DNA from: Candidatus Alloscybalousia intestinigallinarum
Lineage (GTDB): Bacteria > Bacillota_I > Bacilli_A > RF39 > UBA660
Assembly: GCA_018716115.1 (NCBI GenBank)
Contig: DVKF01000030.1
Location: 1-35,973 of the forward strand
Length of the DNA: 35,973 nucleotides
Reading direction: 5' to 3'
Position numbers and translations under genes: made by a program. Positions 19,123 through 27,004 of the stretch are shown piece by piece (the stretch's first letter is position 1; each line of letters starts with the position of its first letter). The notes under the pieces are model-generated. The model was not told where the DNA came from, searched no databases, and saw nothing but the letters and a program-made list of their open reading frames with translations.

Positions 19123-19938
19123 ATGGGAAAGATAATATCATTAGTAAATCAAAAAGGTGGAGTAGGAAAAACGACAACGAGTATCAATCTTTCTGCGTCT
19201 TTAGCTTACTTAGGAAAAAGAGTATTATTAATTGATTTAGATCCTCAAGGAAATGCGACAACGGGTGTCGGAATCAATAAAGGAGATATCAGTAAAAGTG
19301 TTCATGATGTAATGACAGAGAAATGTAATGTAATAGAGGCAATTATTAAAACAAAATATAAAAATCTTTATCTTTTGCCGGCAACAATTAATTTAGCAGG
19401 TATCGATATTGAACTGATGGAAAAGAGCAAGACCGATCAAAATTTCTCTAAAAATGTTCAATTAAAGAAAGCATTGGATCCGATTAGAGATTCCTTTGAC
19501 TACATCATTATTGACTGTCCACCTTCTTTAGGTTTAATTACAACCAATGCATTAACGGCATCTAATTCTGTAATCATTCCTGTTCAATGCGAATTCTTTG
19601 CTCTCGAAGGAATTACGCAACTTCTTAATACAATTATGTTAGCACAAAAGAATTTAAATCCTAATCTAGATATTGAAGGAGTTCTACTTACCATGCTAGA
19701 TTCACGAGCAATTCTTTGTTTAGAAGTGGTAGAAGATATTAGAAGATTTTTCAAAGAACGGGTATACAATACAATTATTCCAAGACTCGTTAGAATTGCG
19801 GAAGCCCCATCACATGGCACACCGATCATCGCTTATGATTCCAAACATCGTGGATCGATTGCTTATTTAAATTTAGCAAAGGAAGTGATTGAAAGAAATG
19901 GAAACACAAACTCAAGAACAAACACAAACACAAAGTAG
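19123..19938 (+). CDS. parA: Chromosome partitioning ATPase ParA (Soj)
   Basis: ParA/Soj is a deviant-Walker ATPase that binds the nucleoid when ATP-bound, is stimulated by ParB, and in Bacilli also acts on DnaA. The 271 residues carry KGGVGKTT (11-18, with the signature lysine), VLLIDLDPQGN (Walker A') and IIIDCPPSLG (Walker B). The ribosome site is AAAGGTGG. The last 13 codons overlap parB and encode a low-complexity NTNSRTNTNTK tail, absent from typical Soj, produced by the same repeat that gives the ParB N-terminus. Confidence 0.96.
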   Translation: MGKIISLVNQKGGVGKTTTSINLSASLAYLGKRVLLIDLDPQGNATTGVGINKGDISKSVHDVMTEKCNVIEAIIKTKYKNLYLLPATINLAGIDIELMEKSKTDQNFSKNVQLKKALDPIRDSFDYIIIDCPPSLGLITTNALTASNSVIIPVQCEFFALEGITQLLNTIMLAQKNLNPNLDIEGVLLTMLDSRAILCLEVVEDIRRFFKERVYNTIIPRLVRIAEAPSHGTPIIAYDSKHRGSIAYLNLAKEVIERNGNTNSRTNTNTK

Positions 19939-20815
19939 AAGAAAAGCTCTAGGAAGAGGCTTAGAAGAATTATTTAATAACGAACCAATGAACTATGAGA
20001 CAATAGAAGAAAAAATTATTACGTCAACACCAAAGGAAGAAATTGTAGAATTAAATTTATCAGAGTTACGCAGTAATCCTTATCAGCCACGGAAAAACTT
20101 TGACGAAAAGGCACTTCAAGAATTGGCTAATTCTATTAAAGAATATGGTGTTTTTCAGCCAATTATTGCGAAAAAAAGCATTAAAGGTTACGAGATTATC
20201 GCTGGAGAAAGAAGGGTAAAAGCATCTATTTTAGCTGGAAAAGAAACCATCCCAGCTATTCTTCGCGATTTCAGTGATCAGGAAATGATGGAGATTGCGC
20301 TTTTAGAAAATCTTCAACGAGAGAATTTAAATGCCTTAGAAGAAGCACTTGCTTATAAAAAATTGATAGAAGAACTCTCCTTAACGCAAGAAGCATTGGC
20401 AGAAAGAATCGGCAAAAGCAGAAGTCATATTACGAATATGTTAGGTCTTTTGACTTTACCAGAAGAAGTCAAAGATTTAATCATGGAAAATAAATTGACA
20501 ATGGGACATGCACGAGCACTAAGTAAATTAGAAAATCCGAATAAAATCAAAGATCTTGCTCAAAAAGTTGTGATGGAAAATCTAAGTGTTCGTCAAGTAG
20601 AAAATTTAGCTTTTGAACCAACTGCTGAAAAAAAACATAAGACCAAGAAAACTCCAAATTCTCTAGAATATCGAAATATAGAAGAAAGTTTATCTGAAAA
20701 ATTAGGAACTAAAGTAAAGATTAATCATAATAAATTAGAAATTTCTTTCGTCAATCGTAATGATTTAAATCGCCTATTAGAAATAATAGGGATTGAACAA
20801 GAAAAAACCATCTGA
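19898..20815 (+). CDS. parB: Chromosome partitioning protein ParB (Spo0J)
   Basis: ParB is a CTP-dependent clamp that loads at parS and spreads; it recruits SMC and stimulates ParA. The 305 residues start with a QTQEQTQTQ stretch, then KALGRGLEELF (the ParA-activating motif), GERR (103-106), ENLQR (137-141), a helix-turn-helix with the ParB-type residues R175 and G203 (GKSRSHI, TMGHAR), and a C-terminal dimerization domain. The ATG at 19898 is chosen; AAAGGAAGTGAT lies upstream, and a TTG nine bases earlier is inside that site. It overlaps parA by 41 bases. Its targets are the six parS sites at 224-890. Confidence 0.96.
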   Translation: METQTQEQTQTQSRRKALGRGLEELFNNEPMNYETIEEKIITSTPKEEIVELNLSELRSNPYQPRKNFDEKALQELANSIKEYGVFQPIIAKKSIKGYEIIAGERRVKASILAGKETIPAILRDFSDQEMMEIALLENLQRENLNALEEALAYKKLIEELSLTQEALAERIGKSRSHITNMLGLLTLPEEVKDLIMENKLTMGHARALSKLENPNKIKDLAQKVVMENLSVRQVENLAFEPTAEKKHKTKKTPNSLEYRNIEESLSEKLGTKVKINHNKLEISFVNRNDLNRLLEIIGIEQEKTI

Positions 20816-20830
20816 TGAGGAAGTGAAGAA

Positions 20831-21640
20831 ATGTTAGAAAAAATAATGATCCCGGAAATTTATTTACCAATTATCTATATTTGTTTCGCTATTCTTCTAA
20901 ATGGTATTTGTAAAAGGGTAATTGGAACCATTATTAAAAGTAAACAAAAAAATTTAAATAAAAATAGTTATAATTATAAAAAAACAGAAACTTTTCGGGT
21001 ATTAATGAATAATATTATTAAATATGTGATTATTTTATTCTTAGTTTTAGCCATATTAACTGTCTACGGTGTAAATGTAACCTCTATTTTAGCAGGGTTA
21101 GGAATTGCCGGTGTAGTGGCTAGTTTAGCTCTTCAGGATTTGGCGAAAGATATTATCGCTGGAATGGGAATTATCCTAGAAAATCAATATGCGATGGGAG
21201 ATACTATCTCTATTAATGGATTTAAGGGCGAAGTTGTTTTCTTAGGATTAAAAACTACTAGAATTAGAAGTTGGGAAGGCGAAGTAAAAATTTTAGCTAA
21301 CCGTAATATTACTGAAGTAACCAATTATAGTATTTCTAGTTCACTTGCGGTTGTTGATATTAGTGTAAACTATAATGAAGACTTAGATAAAGTAGAACGA
21401 GTTTTAAATGAACTAGCAAGCGACTTAACTAAAAAATTACCCAAATTAAAAGGTGAGGTAGAAGTGCTAGGAATTGAACAATTATCTGATTCTGCTTTGG
21501 TTTATCGCTTAACTGTCCCAACAGTAAGTATGGAACAATACGGAATAGCTCGTCAGATAAGAAAAGAAATTATTCTTTGTTTCAAAAAAAATAACATTAA
21601 TATTCCATATAATCAAATCGAGGTGCATCATGGAAAATAA
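20831..21640 (+). CDS. mscS: Small-conductance mechanosensitive channel (MscS family)
   Basis: A membrane channel that releases solutes on hypo-osmotic shock. The 269 residues have three membrane segments (about 8-30, 60-80, 85-108). The pore helix is GLGIAGVVASLALQDLAKD, with the Gly/Ala packing pattern of MscS TM3, followed by the beta domain starting MGDTISINGFKGEV. The cytoplasmic alpha/beta domain completes it, and the length is that of minimal MscS. GAGGAAGTG precedes the ATG 15 bases after parB. MscS next to parB and a DUF951 gene is also the order in staphylococci. Confidence 0.9.
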   Translation: MLEKIMIPEIYLPIIYICFAILLNGICKRVIGTIIKSKQKNLNKNSYNYKKTETFRVLMNNIIKYVIILFLVLAILTVYGVNVTSILAGLGIAGVVASLALQDLAKDIIAGMGIILENQYAMGDTISINGFKGEVVFLGLKTTRIRSWEGEVKILANRNITEVTNYSISSSLAVVDISVNYNEDLDKVERVLNELASDLTKKLPKLKGEVEVLGIEQLSDSALVYRLTVPTVSMEQYGIARQIRKEIILCFKKNNINIPYNQIEVHHGK

Positions 21641-21830
21641 AGAATATGGTTTGAATAGTAAAGTAGTAATGAAAAAACAACATCCCTGTGGCAGTAACGA
21701 ATGGGAAATTATAAGACTAGGCGCTGACATCAAGATTAAGTGTTGTAATTGTGGAAGAACAATTATGATGCCTAGAGTAGAATTTAACAAAAAGATAAAA
21801 AAAGTGCTTGCTAACGAGGAGTGTAAGTGA
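21630..21830 (+). CDS. DUF951 protein
   Basis: A 66-residue protein of a conserved Bacillota family of unknown function (DUF951). It contains MKKQHPCGSNEWEIIRLGAD followed by IKCCNCGR; C20, C38, C39 and C41 could bind a metal. It overlaps the end of mscS by 11 bases, with GAGGTG upstream, and its stop overlaps the ATG of the next gene. The position beside parB and ychF is conserved in other Bacilli. Confidence 0.88.
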   Translation: MENKEYGLNSKVVMKKQHPCGSNEWEIIRLGADIKIKCCNCGRTIMMPRVEFNKKIKKVLANEECK

Positions 21831-23422
21831 TGAAAAATAAGAAAAAATTAAAACTGAAACGATACCATTTTCACCCTGTTACGACCTTTATTTTATTAAC
21901 AATTGCAGTCATCGTATTAAGCGGAATATTTTCTGTTTTAGAAATACAAGCTACGTATAGTAATTTAAATTTGACAACTTATGAAATTGAAAATACTTTA
22001 GTAACAGTAAAAAATCTATTTAATTATGATGGTTTAAAATATGTAATTAGTAATGCCGCAAGAAACTTTATTAGTTTTACGACTTTAAGTACTTTGCTGA
22101 TTTCTCTAATCGGTTTATCTGTTGCTCAAGCAACAGGATTTTTAGATACATTTATCAAACGAGTATTAGTAAAAATAGATAACAAAAAAATTACTTTTAT
22201 GTTGATTTTTATTGCCATTATTTCTAGTTTAATTAATGAAATTGGTTATGTTATTTTAATTCCATTATCAGCAATTATTTTCTTAAAAAATAAACGAAAT
22301 CCTTTAGCAGGAATTATTACTGCTTTTTGTGGAGTAGCCTTTGGTTATGGAGTTACCTTATTTGTTGGATCGATGGAAGTTAATCTCAATCCGATTACTG
22401 AAGCTGCCGCCAGAATGATTGATCCTAATTATCATGTTGCTTTAAGTTCGAATTTGATCATCATCATATTATCCTCAATAATATTATCTATTGTAGGAAC
22501 GATTATTATCGAAAAATTAGTTATTCCTAAACTAGGAAAATATAAAGATCCAAACGAAGTAACTGTAGAATTAGAAGTAATTGAAGATGTAGAAGAAGCA
22601 GAACAACGTAAGTTAGAAGAAGAGTCACGTGAAAAGAAAGGATTAAATAATGCTTTTTTTGCCACTATTTTCTTTCTAATTTTCTTCGTTTATTCACTAC
22701 TACCAAATTTACCGTTTTCGGGAATGTTACTAGATATGGAAGAAACAACCTATTTAGGACAAATATTTGGTAGTAATTCGTATTTTCAAGATGGCTTTAC
22801 ATTCTTAATAGCCTTATACTTCTTGGTTGTTGGAATTGCCTATGGAATTGGCGCTAAAACAATAAAAAACGACAAACAATTAATTACTGATTCTGGAAAA
22901 TATATTGCCGATATTGGTAGTTTAGTTATCTTAATATTCTTTGCTTCGCAGTTTATTGCCGTATTTAAAGAAACTAATATTGGAACGGTAATCACTGCTT
23001 GGGGAGCCAATATTATCAACAGTTTAAACTTTACAGGAATACCATTAATTATATTAGTCGTACTTGTAATTGCCGGGGTGAATCTTTTTACGACAACACC
23101 AATTGCCAAATGGACAATATTAGCTCCGGTTGTCGTACCAAAATTAATGCAAGCCAATATTACTCCAGAGTTTTCTCAATTTATGTTGCGTGCCGCTGAT
23201 TCAATGACAAAAGGTATTACCCCATTACTTGCTTATTTTGTTATTTTTGTTGGTTATTTAAATATGTATAATCCAAACAAAAAGAAACCAATTACCATAT
23301 CTCATGCTTTAAAATTAGTAACGCCTTTTTGCTTAATCATCAGCTTGGCATGGATTGCTATTATTTTATTATGGTATATATCTGGTCTTCCAATTGGTCC
23401 AGATGTTTATCCAACTTTATAA
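21830..23422 (+). CDS. AbgT-family transporter
   Basis: A polytopic membrane protein of 530 residues resembling AbgT, the p-aminobenzoyl-glutamate transporter family (some members export sulfonamides). The start HFHPVTTFILLTIAVIVLSG, the central NEIGYVILIPLSAIIF and the late block ADSMTKGITPLLAYF, followed by a final helix and GLPIGPD, are family features. A charged Glu-rich loop (about 238-270) splits the two halves. The ATG at 21830 shares bases with the DUF951 stop; GAGGAG is eight bases upstream. No abgA/abgB peptidase genes are adjacent, so the substrate is open. It is not usually found between the DUF951 gene and ychF. Confidence 0.82.
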   Translation: MKNKKKLKLKRYHFHPVTTFILLTIAVIVLSGIFSVLEIQATYSNLNLTTYEIENTLVTVKNLFNYDGLKYVISNAARNFISFTTLSTLLISLIGLSVAQATGFLDTFIKRVLVKIDNKKITFMLIFIAIISSLINEIGYVILIPLSAIIFLKNKRNPLAGIITAFCGVAFGYGVTLFVGSMEVNLNPITEAAARMIDPNYHVALSSNLIIIILSSIILSIVGTIIIEKLVIPKLGKYKDPNEVTVELEVIEDVEEAEQRKLEEESREKKGLNNAFFATIFFLIFFVYSLLPNLPFSGMLLDMEETTYLGQIFGSNSYFQDGFTFLIALYFLVVGIAYGIGAKTIKNDKQLITDSGKYIADIGSLVILIFFASQFIAVFKETNIGTVITAWGANIINSLNFTGIPLIILVVLVIAGVNLFTTTPIAKWTILAPVVVPKLMQANITPEFSQFMLRAADSMTKGITPLLAYFVIFVGYLNMYNPNKKKPITISHALKLVTPFCLIISLAWIAIILLWYISGLPIGPDVYPTL

Positions 23423-23455
23423 ACAACTTAACCTCTGTTAAAGTTGTTTTCTTTT
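23422..23455 (+). terminator. Terminator of the parAB-mscS-DUF951-abgT unit
   Basis: AACAACTT..AAC / GTT..AAGTTGTT stem with one bulge and loop CTCT (23422-23448), then TTTTCTTTTT. It overlaps the final bases of the stop codon. Confidence 0.75.
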
Positions 23456-23467
23456 TATTCCAAGATA

Positions 23468-23476
23468 TGATATACT
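23468..23476 (+). promoter_or_regulatory. Extended -10 promoter of ychF
   Basis: TGATATACT, an extended -10 (TGN TATACT), 25 bases before the ychF start. No -35 is evident. Confidence 0.55.
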
Positions 23477-23500
23477 AATACTGGAAATGAGGTAATGTTT

Positions 23501-24601
23501 ATGGGTTTAACAGCAGGAATAGTAGGTCTTCCCAATGTCGGAAAGAGTACTTTATTCAATGCAATTACTAAAAATAGTATTTTAGCAGCAAATTATCCAT
23601 TTGCAACCATCGACCCTAATGTCGGTGTAGTTACTGTACCTGATGAAAGGTTAGAAAAATTAAATGAAATGTATGAACCAAAGCAAAAGATTCCAACAGC
23701 TTTTGAATTTACGGACATAGCTGGTTTAGTAAAGGGGGCAAGTCAAGGAGAAGGTTTAGGAAACAAATTTCTATCCCATATTCGTGAAACTGATGCAATT
23801 GTTGAAGTTGTGAGATGCTTTGAAAATAAAGATATCATCCATGTTGAGGGAACAATTGATCCGATTCGAGATATTGAAATTATCAGTTTAGAATTAATCC
23901 TAGCTGATTTAGAAAGTATTGGCAATCGTATAGAAAAAATGGGAAAGAAAGCGAGAACTTCTAAAGTAAAAGAAGATTTAATAGAATTAGAAGCCTTAGA
24001 AAAAGCCAAAAAAGCCTTAGAAGAAAATCACCCATTACGAATGGTTGACTTTACTATCGAAGAAAAGAAAGCACTAAAATCCTATAATTTCTTAACGATG
24101 AAACCAATTATCTATTTAGCAAACATCGATGAAGAAGAGTTAACAGAAATAGATAATCCATATGTAAAAAAAGTTGAGGAGTATGCTAGTCGTGAAAATT
24201 CCAAAGTCATTAAAGTTTGTGCCAAAATAGAGGAAGAATTAAGCCAACTAGATGAGTCAGATAAAAAGGAGATGCTTCAAGCCTTAGGAATTCCGATGAG
24301 TGGTTTAGATCAATTAATCAAGGCAACTTATGATCTATTAGGACTCGCTACTTATTTTACTGTCGGTAAAGATGAGGTAAGAGCTTGGACTTTTAGAAAA
24401 GGAATGAACGCTAAAGAATGTGCGGGGATTATCCATACTGATTTTGAAAAAGGATTCATTCGTGCTGAGGTAATTTCTTATACCGATTTAATTGAACTGG
24501 GAAGTGAACAGAAAGTAAAAGAAGCAGGAAAAGCTAGATTAGAAGGTAAAGATTATTTAATGCAAGATGGCGATATTTGTCATTTTAGATTCAATGTATA
24601 G
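23501..24601 (+). CDS. ychF: Redox-regulated ATPase YchF (OLA1 family)
   Basis: YchF is an Obg-family NTPase that prefers ATP and associates with ribosomes. The 366 residues start MGLTAGIVGLPNVGKST (Walker A GLPNVGKS), then carry DIAGLVKGAS (G3), and end in the TGS domain with FRFNV. In the G4 position ANIDEE replaces NKxD, consistent with ATP preference. The ATG at 23501 is chosen over one two codons earlier because GAGGT lies eight bases upstream. It is the first gene of a unit continuing into the small membrane proteins. Confidence 0.95.
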   Translation: MGLTAGIVGLPNVGKSTLFNAITKNSILAANYPFATIDPNVGVVTVPDERLEKLNEMYEPKQKIPTAFEFTDIAGLVKGASQGEGLGNKFLSHIRETDAIVEVVRCFENKDIIHVEGTIDPIRDIEIISLELILADLESIGNRIEKMGKKARTSKVKEDLIELEALEKAKKALEENHPLRMVDFTIEEKKALKSYNFLTMKPIIYLANIDEEELTEIDNPYVKKVEEYASRENSKVIKVCAKIEEELSQLDESDKKEMLQALGIPMSGLDQLIKATYDLLGLATYFTVGKDEVRAWTFRKGMNAKECAGIIHTDFEKGFIRAEVISYTDLIELGSEQKVKEAGKARLEGKDYLMQDGDICHFRFNV

Positions 24602-24609
24602 GAATAATT

Positions 24610-25065
24610 ATGAGTAAAATTGACGACGATGCTTTAAAACTAATTAATGAAGATAGAAAAAAGTACAGTTATGAATCCATGTATAGTAGTAAGAAAAACG
24701 AAAATAGCCCATTCATTTATATTTTTTTTCTCCTTCTTCTTGGGCTTGGAGTATATACCCTCGTTCAAACAGTTCTTGGTGATCATGAATCTCCTAGCGA
24801 AGAGTTAAGTGACGAAGAAATACTTAGTGCAACAACAGAGTATTTAAAAGATAAAACAATTTATGTTGAAGCTATATGCGATCATGTTGAACAACAAGCT
24901 TGTACAGAGGATAATTGTAGCCTTGGAAAGTATCAAGTAACTTGTCATACCCAAGATATTGAATTCAATATAACAGTAGAACTAATTAATCAAAGTTCAA
25001 ATCATAATAGCGAATTTAATTTTACGGTATTGACAGATACCATTCATAGTTACAGTAATAAATAA
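24610..25065 (+). CDS. Single-pass membrane protein of unknown function
   Basis: 151 residues, not recognised. It has a hydrophilic, charged cytoplasmic N-terminus (1-34), one membrane helix (about 35-56), then an acidic linker and an outer domain with four cysteines (C90, C98, C103, C112) spaced so that two disulfides, or a metal site, are possible. The orientation (N-in) is inferred from the lysines before the helix. It starts eight bases after ychF with only a weak AGGA site and is probably co-transcribed with ychF. Base use is like its neighbours. Confidence 0.75.
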   Translation: MSKIDDDALKLINEDRKKYSYESMYSSKKNENSPFIYIFFLLLLGLGVYTLVQTVLGDHESPSEELSDEEILSATTEYLKDKTIYVEAICDHVEQQACTEDNCSLGKYQVTCHTQDIEFNITVELINQSSNHNSEFNFTVLTDTIHSYSNK

Positions 25066-25111
25066 TATTAGAAAAAAAACATAAAATAAAAATAAGAAAG
25101 AAGGTTTTAAA

Positions 25112-25753
25112 TTGAATAATAAAATATTTCCTAAAGTATTCATGTGGATGTCTATCGGATTATTAGTAACATTCTTAACCGGTATTTATACCTCGACTAA
25201 TGTTGATGCACTCGAAGTAATATTTAATAAGAGTGGCTATTGGATTTTATTGATTATCGAGCTTGGTTTAGCGATTTTCTTATCAGCTAGAATTCATAAA
25301 ATGAGTCCCACAACCGCAAAGGTTTGTTATCTATTATATACATTCTTTACTGGTCTAACATTTTCCTCTATTTTTATCGTTTATAAAATAGAATCGATTA
25401 TGCTAATCTTCTTAGTTACCGCAATCCTATTCTTAATTTTTGCAATTATTGGCAAAACAACTAAAGTAGATTTAACTAAAATCAGTACGATATTATTAAT
25501 GGCACTACTTGGCATAATTATCTGTACAATTATTAATATCTTCTTACAAAATAGTACTTTTGATATGATTTTATCAGGAATTAGTGTCCTAATCTTCATG
25601 GGCTTTATCGCTTACGATATTCAAAAGATTAAACGATTAGAAGGTTGGATAAATCAAGATAATTTGGCGGTAATCGGTGCCTTTGAATTATACTTAGATT
25701 TTATCAATATCTTCCTTGATCTATTAAGTCTCTTTGGTGATAGTAAAGATTAA
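25112..25753 (+). CDS. Bax inhibitor-1/YccA-type membrane protein
   Basis: 213 residues with six to seven membrane helices in the pattern of bacterial BI-1 (TMBIM) proteins such as YetJ, which conduct or sense calcium. Supporting segments are KVFMWMSIGLLVTFLTG at the start, FTGLTFSSIF in the middle, and AYDIQKIKRLEG plus ALELYLDFINI-like FELYLDFINIFLDLLSLFG at the end. The start is a TTG with AGAAGG seven bases upstream; the next ATG would remove part of the first helix. The adjacent terminator ends the unit. Confidence 0.78.
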   Translation: MNNKIFPKVFMWMSIGLLVTFLTGIYTSTNVDALEVIFNKSGYWILLIIELGLAIFLSARIHKMSPTTAKVCYLLYTFFTGLTFSSIFIVYKIESIMLIFLVTAILFLIFAIIGKTTKVDLTKISTILLMALLGIIICTIINIFLQNSTFDMILSGISVLIFMGFIAYDIQKIKRLEGWINQDNLAVIGAFELYLDFINIFLDLLSLFGDSKD

Positions 25754-25777
25754 TCTAAACAAAATTCAATCTAAATC

Positions 25778-25808
25778 AAAAAAAGCATTTACAAAAGTGC
25801 TTTTTTTT
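25778..25808 (+). terminator. Terminator after the BI-1 gene
   Basis: AAAGCATTT / AAGTGCTTT stem (one G-U) with a 4-base loop and a run of eight T. The rpsF promoter overlaps it. Confidence 0.7.
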
Positions 25809-25816
25809 GGTATATT
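25788..25816 (+). promoter_or_regulatory. Promoter of rpsF-ssb-rpsR
   Basis: TTTACA (25788-25793), 17-base spacer, TATATT (25811-25816). It is embedded in the upstream terminator hairpin. Confidence 0.6.
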
Positions 25817-25818
25817 AC

Positions 25819-25860
25819 TACCGAGTATTTAATACTCCTTGCCAATTGATTGGCCTTAAG
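25819..25860 (+). promoter_or_regulatory. Two-hairpin rpsF leader (possible S6:S18 element)
   Basis: The leader contains CCG (25821-25823), the stem GAGTATT/AATACTC and the stem GCCAAT/ATTGGC, ending just before AGAAGGAGGTG. The S6:S18 complex is known to bind a CCG-containing leader structure in rpsF mRNAs. The predicted TSS falls almost on the CCG, which weakens the case. Confidence 0.35.
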
Positions 25861-25881
25861 TCCAGAAGGAGGTGTAACGAA

Positions 25882-26172
25882 ATGAAAAAATATGAGATTA
25901 TGTTTATTGTAAAGCCTGATTTAGAGGAAGAAAACATCAAGAAAGTAGCTAATTCCATGAAAGAAACTTTAGAAACAAACGGAGCTAAAGTATTAGAAGT
26001 AAAAGAAATGGGACAAAGAGAGCTAGCTTATGAAATAAAAAAATATAAGACAGGTTATTACTTCTTATTTGTGATCGAAACAGAGAATACAACTGCAACA
26101 AAAGAATTTGATCGTTTAGCTCTAATCAACGAAAATATTATTCGTCATTTAATCGTTAGAGTAGAAGACTAA
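25882..26172 (+). CDS. rpsF: 30S ribosomal protein S6
   Basis: S6 binds 16S rRNA with S18 in the platform of the small subunit. 96 residues: MKKYEIMFIVKPDL at the start, KEMGQRELAYEIKK in the middle and ENIIRHLIVR at the end are the S6 signature. The ATG at 25882 follows AGAAGGAGGTG with seven-base spacing; the frame is open further upstream, but that part is the mRNA leader. It is the first gene of rpsF-ssb-rpsR. Confidence 0.97.
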   Translation: MKKYEIMFIVKPDLEEENIKKVANSMKETLETNGAKVLEVKEMGQRELAYEIKKYKTGYYFLFVIETENTTATKEFDRLALINENIIRHLIVRVED

Positions 26173-26184
26173 GAGAGGTATAAA

Positions 26185-26673
26185 ATGAATAAAGTTTTTT
26201 TAATCGGAAGATTAACTAAAGATCCAGAATTACGTTATACAAGTACGAATACTGCAGCGGCTTCCTTTACAATCGCCGTAAATAGAAATTTTACGAATCA
26301 AAATGGGGAACGTGAAGCAGACTTTATTAATATTGTTGTATGGCGTAAACAAGCGGAAAATGTAAAACAATACTTAACCAAGGGAAGTCAAGTAGCGATC
26401 GATGGAAGAATCCAAACAAGAAGTTACGATGCTCAAGATGGTAGTAAACGTTATGTAACGGAAGTTGTTGCTGATAACGTTCAATTTTTAGATAGTAGAT
26501 CATCTGCTTCAACTGCTCAAGCACCTATGTCATCTACTAATAGTAATCCATCTCCATATGATTTTGCATCCCCTGCAGCAACTCCATCCGCGAATACAAC
26601 AGATGTTTCTTCAGATCCTTTTTCGGATTTTGGTTCTAGTATTGAAATTAGTGATGATGAATTACCATTCTAA
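26185..26673 (+). CDS. ssb: Single-stranded DNA-binding protein
   Basis: SSB coats single-stranded DNA and recruits partners through its C-terminal tip. 162 residues: the OB-fold (1-107) starts MNKVFLIGRLTKDPELRYT and includes DFINIVVWRKQAE and GRIQTRSYDAQDGSKRYVTEVVADNVQFL. A Ser/Thr/Pro-rich linker leads to the acidic tip DDELPF, the interaction peptide. GAGAGGT precedes the ATG. rpsF-ssb-rpsR is the standard Bacillota operon. Confidence 0.97.
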   Translation: MNKVFLIGRLTKDPELRYTSTNTAAASFTIAVNRNFTNQNGEREADFINIVVWRKQAENVKQYLTKGSQVAIDGRIQTRSYDAQDGSKRYVTEVVADNVQFLDSRSSASTAQAPMSSTNSNPSPYDFASPAATPSANTTDVSSDPFSDFGSSIEISDDELPF

Positions 26674-26688
26674 AGAAGGAGGGAAAGT

Positions 26689-26904
26689 ATGGCAGAATTT
26701 TATAGAAAAAAGAAAAAAGTATGTTACATGTGTACAGGTAAAACTGTTGACTACAAGGATGTAGATACTTTAAAAAGATACATTAACGATCGTGGTAAAA
26801 TCTTACCAAGAAGAATTACAGGAAATTGTGCTAAACACCAAAGATACATCGCAGAACAAATCAAACGTGCACGTGCAATTGCCCTATTACCATATACAAA
26901 ATAA
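26689..26904 (+). CDS. rpsR: 30S ribosomal protein S18
   Basis: S18 partners with S6. 71 basic residues: [16 protein letters not shown] at the start, then [18 protein letters not shown] and the AIKRAR-like [13 protein letters not shown] end. Cysteines C12, C15 and C47 retain the metal-ligand type (the C+ form of S18). AGAAGGAGGG precedes the ATG. A terminator follows at once. Confidence 0.97.
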   Translation: MAEFYRKKKKVCYMCTGKTVDYKDVDTLKRYINDRGKILPRRITGNCAKHQRYIAEQIKRARAIALLPYTK

Positions 26905-26939
26905 AAAAGGCTACCAACTACTTCGTTGATAGTCTTTTT
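26904..26939 (+). terminator. Terminator of rpsF-ssb-rpsR
   Basis: AAAAAGGCTACCAAC / GTTGATAGTCTTTTT arms (one G-U, one mismatch) with a 6-base loop, ending in five T. Confidence 0.7.
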
Positions 26940-26947
26940 CGCTAAAA

Positions 26948-26977
26948 TAGACAACAGGTTAAAAATTGTAGTATAAT
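26948..26977 (+). promoter_or_regulatory. Promoter of the DHH phosphoesterase-rplI-dnaB unit
   Basis: TAGACA (26948-26953), 18-base spacer, TATAAT (26972-26977), 27 bases before the start. Confidence 0.65.
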
Positions 26978-27004
26978 AAAATTGGGGTTTTCTAAGGAGG
27001 CAGA

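Noticed and set aside
22621..22636. AGTCACGTGAAAA in the abgT gene as a degenerate parS
   Set aside because: About 11 of 16 positions match and one half-site is lost; too weak to list without binding data.
22999..23199. Overlapping frames on both strands in the abgT gene
   Set aside because: They are low-complexity shadows of a membrane protein gene without start signals.
25807..25881. Longer rpsF start at 25807
   Set aside because: The added residues overlap the promoter and leader hairpins and are not S6-like; AGAAGGAGGTG marks 25882.
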